Source of the DNA: Mesostigma viride
Taxonomy: Eukaryota > Streptophyta > Mesostigmatophyceae > Mesostigmatales > Mesostigmataceae
DNA length: 64,000 nt
Direction of reading: 5' to 3'
Assembly (NCBI GenBank): GCA_009746045.1
Contig: RPFO01000104.1
Location: 742,576 to 806,575, forward strand
The notes beneath the pieces were generated by a model that was given only the letters and a program-made list of their open reading frames with translations, was not told the DNA's origin and ran no database searches. Position 1 is the stretch's first letter. Each line of letters opens with the position of its first letter. This document shows positions 60,401 through 64,000 of this stretch, in pieces. The translations under genes were made by a program, and so were the position numbers.

Positions 60401-63400
60401 GCTTGCTCATCAGCTGCACCTAGCCATGGGTCATGAAACAGTGGCTGAGGAACTGGCCAGACGGCTGGGGGGTAGTAGCATGGGAAAACAACTCAGGAAT
60501 GCAGTAAAACTGGCTAGACAACACTGTCAAGAATGTCAGTTCAATAGCCCCAAACCTCAAAAATGGCATACTGCAACTCCTTCCACCAATAGGGGCATGA
60601 TAGTGGGGGATGTGATGCACATCAACAAAGATGTCCAACCCTACCTGATCCTAAAAGACTCATGGTCCAGGTTCACAGTAATGGAACCCCTACCTGGCAT
60701 GTCTGCAGGGCAGCTACGTGTTGCACTCATGATTGCTTTACCCAGATTCTACCCAGTTGACAGAATTTTGCTTGATCAACAATTTTCTTGTCTGACTGAC
60801 CTGGAAGGGTGTGAAGCAATAGAGATTGCTGGGCTGGAAGATCATGAGGGTCAGGGGGTCATTGAAAGAACCATCAGATCTGTCAAAACCCTACTAGCCA
60901 AAAATCCTTCCAAGGATGCTACTTCAGGGGTCTATTGTGACAGGGCACTCTGGTGTCATGAAATGTGCACAACCCTAAACATGAGACCTGTCTTGCATGC
61001 CACGTGGGGTGAAGTAATCCCAGCAGGCCTGCAGGCAGGTGTATATCCCCCAGAGGTGATAGCACTGTACAACACTGCACGTGCACAAACCTCAGCAAAA
61101 CTGGCAGAAAAAGATAAAACCCATTCCAGGCCAGTATTCCAAAAAGGTGATCAAGTTCTCTATTACAAGGAAAACAGCTTTGGTAAGGTTGGAACTTGGC
61201 TAGGTCCAGTTACCATCCGTGGATTTACCAAAAACAGCAAGACCGTGGAGGTCAAGCACAATATCAATGGGAAGCGTCACAGGGTGAGCTGTCATAGAAT
61301 TAAGAAGTATTATTCTCCCATGGCAGACGTGCCTGGGGAAGAGTCTTTAAGCATGGACTCACTACTTCTATCTGGCAACTCCAGCATGCCCAGCAGTAGC
61401 TCTGAGCCACCAATTACTGCTGTTGACAGCACCACAGCACCCTCTGTGAACCTTCCACCCTCAGTGAAGCCAGGCCCACTTCACAACCTGGGGATTGCTT
61501 AACCAGGCACGAGGTAGCTGGGTTGGAAGCATTAGCTCAGCCCCAAGGCACCAAATTGTCTGCCAACCCTCCCGCTCTGAGGTCAAGATTGGCAGTCGCC
61601 TTGCAAGCATTACACAGGTCACATAAGCAACAAGCTGCTGTGGCCGCAGGGTTGGCAAAAGTCTCAGCTGTGTGCACTAGTCAGGACCCCTGGACCCTGG
61701 CAATAGACACTCAGGCACAGGTCAGTGTGATCAGTGCACAAGCCATCCCTGGTCTTGAGATTGCACCTTCATTTTGGGCACGGGTGCAGGATTTCTCAGG
61801 CCAAAGCTCACTGGATGTAGTGGGACAAGTGATGCTCCCTATACTTGGTATTCAGACACCCTTCCAGGTGGTGGAGGGGTACTCTGGTAACACCTTGTTG
61901 GGGGAACCTTTTGTATCCTATCCTGGGGTGCTTATCTCAGCTAATGAGCTCAGTGTCACAGGGGTGGGTGCAGTTCCTCTGGACCACTTTAAAATCCCTC
62001 TCTCCAGTATTGTCCCTGGTATGGATGCTGTCATCAAGGCAGTCAACACTCAGTATGCACCAGGGGAGATCCCTGATCTGGACAAGTTAGTGCACAGCCA
62101 GTTCCTCCATCCCTCAGCCTTTGGGCTGGGTAAGTGGGACATAGCCATGCACTCACCCCACCAAATCTCCCACGTCATACAAGAATGCAAAACACAAAAA
62201 GGGTTTACCAAGTGGCTGATGGCCATTGTCCACCAAGCCAGGCAGGAATGGGTCCTGCCCAACCCCAAAAACCCTCAATACAAACCGCCTGTCACCCCTT
62301 CATGGGACGTGCCAGAGGGAGCCAAAAAGCTCAGATTAAAATTTGTTCTCAAACAAAAACCACAAAAAGTGGGCTCCCCAATCTTCCATGCCAGACCATG
62401 TGTCACAGAATTAAAGGGGACCTCCACACTGCCAAAAGGGGAAACATACACACCTGGGCTGCAACAAACCTCACTCAGGATCATGCTCTCCCTCTTCCTC
62501 CACAACCTCAATGCAGGCCAAGACTATGTCTGCAAAGCCACTGATATTAAAAGGGCCTTCCTCAGGGGGGACCCAGAAAAGGCTGAATCTGTGTGGAAAG
62601 GGAAGGTGTACGTGGTAGACACCCCAGCTGTGTGGAAACCTTATATTGATGAGCCCCACCTTATCATCAACATTGGGGTGGAAGGGCTTGTCAGTGCCCC
62701 AAAAATTTTCAGAGACTCAGCAGAGGAAGTATTCAAAAAGCTCAAGGCCACGTATGATGACCTGGACCCATGCTTTTTTGTTGTACCCACCCCCTCTGGA
62801 CTGCTGTTCTTTGTGTGGCATGGAGATGACCAACTCATTTGTGGGCCTAGAGCTGAGGTGGAAACCTTTATTCAGCAGGTCCAGGAATCATATGAGATTG
62901 GCAAACAGGTGGAATTGAGCACAACCCCCATCCAGTTCTGTGGCATCATGTTGCAGCTGCATAGGCAGCCAGATCAGTGGGTCTGCTCTCTCTCCCCTCC
63001 TGCAGAATATATCCAAGATTGTCTAGATCTGCTGCAGGACAACTACCTCCCCTTACATATGTGTGCCACTGTTCAGGGCAAACTGGGGTGGTGGTCAGCC
63101 ATCTGTGGGGCTCCCTTAGCTGTCATCAGCAGGGTCACCCATGATGTTCTAGTCAAGATCAAATGCAGTCACATCAGGAAGTTGGTCAATGACTGTCCCC
63201 CCCTCATCCTCCATGGCCTGAATCTGATGGAAGACATCCACATCCAATGTGTCATGGACAGCTCCATGGAGAGCAGAACAATCAATCAGATGGGGGCACG
63301 GGAATCAGGGCTGTTTTTTCTCACCAACAGGTCAGATTACATGTCCCTCACTTCCTGGTACAGCAGGCTACACCGCAGAAAACCTGGCAGCAGCAACTCA

Positions 63401-63750
63401 GCTGAATGTCGTGCTGTGGTGTCTGCTGCATTGCATGCTCGTTCCCTGCAGCACATGCTCACCTGGCTACAAACCCAGGCAGGCAGCACATGCAATGTCA
63501 TCTCACATCTCTATACTGACAGCCAATCTGTGATCAGTTTTCTAACCAAGAAATCTGTTTCTGCTGCTGTCCACACTGACTGGATTGGGTGATCCTCAAA
63601 CAGGAGGCCACCTATTTTTCCAGCTGGACTCATGTGGATGATGAGGACAACCCAGCAGACGCTCTCACGAAGCTGCGGGATGCTGCTGGCCAACAGTACC
63701 AGCTCCTCTTTCAGAACATGAACCCCTATGATATCAGAGTCAGTGTTTGA
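57439..63750 (+). CDS. Copia-like Gag-Pol polyprotein with domain order Gag-IN-PR-RT-RH, six suspected frameshifts
   Basis: It starts MAITNKNVAKKLTYNED. Gag includes a long Ala/Arg helix, proline tracts and a capsid-like part (59,150-59,700). Asn/Gln runs (59,890-60,045) precede the CCHC knuckle CLRCFQRGHARHNC (60,069). The integrase zinc site (HQLHLAMGH...CQEC) is near 60,410-60,540 and the DDE core (GDVMHINKD, DRILLDQQF, GVIERTIRSVK) follows. An SH3-like end (WLGPVTIRGF) is near 61,200. A protease-like segment AIDTQAQVSVIS (61,702) with LLGEPFV comes next. Reverse transcriptase shows ATDIKRAFLRGDP and WHGDDQLI, and RNase H shows YTDSQSVISF and NPADALTKL. One added base at each of six points gives an unbroken gene. 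Confidence 0.78.
59889..60045 (+). repeat. CAA-rich microsatellite coding poly-Asn/Gln
   Basis: AACAACAACAACAAC runs broken by GGTCCCAGCAGGG. They encode Asn runs and RSQQG repeats between the capsid-like part and the zinc knuckle. Confidence 0.85.
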
Positions 63751-64000
63751 ATAAATGACTGGCCATAGCACAGTACACAACCACCACACCCCCTTACCAC
63801 AGCGATAGCTGCTGGGCGCCATAAAATTCAACACATTCGTTGTGGGGTGTGAGTGCTGGCTAGGTCAGATTTGTATCCATTTGCAGCTTGAGGACACAAG
63901 CTTTGTATCCATTTACTTAATGTGTGCTTCAGTACCTGGCCAAACCAGCCAGCTGTGTACACCTTATTTAATGTGCAATATAACACCTGGCCAGAACAGC
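63751..64000. other. 3' non-coding region of the right retroelement
   Basis: Begins AATAAATGACTGGCC. It has repeated words (CCTGGCCA, CTTTGTATCCATTTAC) and may be the start of a 3' LTR that leaves the window. Confidence 0.3.

Overview
The window looks like eukaryotic nuclear DNA, probably from an alga or other protist, that carries a block of giant-virus (nucleocytoplasmic large DNA virus) sequence. About 1-30.7 kb is densely packed and largely intron-free, with genes on both strands, short AT-rich promoters and overlapping ends. It encodes a D11-type SF2 NTPase, a Rieske oxygenase, an OTU protease, an F-box protein, a J-domain protein, a BRO-N protein, small membrane proteins and many ORFans. 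Four proteins share one short CCCH zinc tag at the N-terminus. The host species cannot be named from the sequence alone.

About 27.5-47.9 kb holds a second style of gene: zinc-ribbon, MYND and RING/TRAF-like proteins, two of them with spliceosomal introns. Nearly all have a GCCATAGCC-like element close to the start codon. Their promoters carry E2F-type, heat-shock-type and AP-1-type sites. The last 10.7 kb of this region is an almost perfect palindrome (arms 37,388-42,743 and 42,744-48,087), so its three genes occur twice in mirror image. This could be a frozen viral head-to-head junction or an assembly fold-back.

Beyond 48.09 kb the sequence is repeat-rich: a decayed non-LTR reverse transcriptase, a TTAA-flanked piggyBac-like element, MITE-like elements, an L1-type ORF1 fragment, LTR-like duplications and, from 57.4 kb, a large Copia-like gag-pol gene whose protease-like domain lies between integrase and reverse transcriptase. 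A second Copia-type element (9,674-14,661, equal 745-bp LTRs, TSD GTTTA) splits a viral repeat-protein gene. Removing it restores one frame, so the insertion postdates the viral DNA and shows that this DNA is, or was, in a retroelement-active genome.

Almost every broken frame in the window, viral, palindromic or retrotransposon, is repaired by one extra base, often in a G/C homopolymer. The two palindrome arms differ in length only at three such homopolymers and one short tandem array. The breaks are therefore best read as deletion-type sequencing errors, and the genes are annotated as intact loci with suspected frameshifts rather than as pseudogenes.
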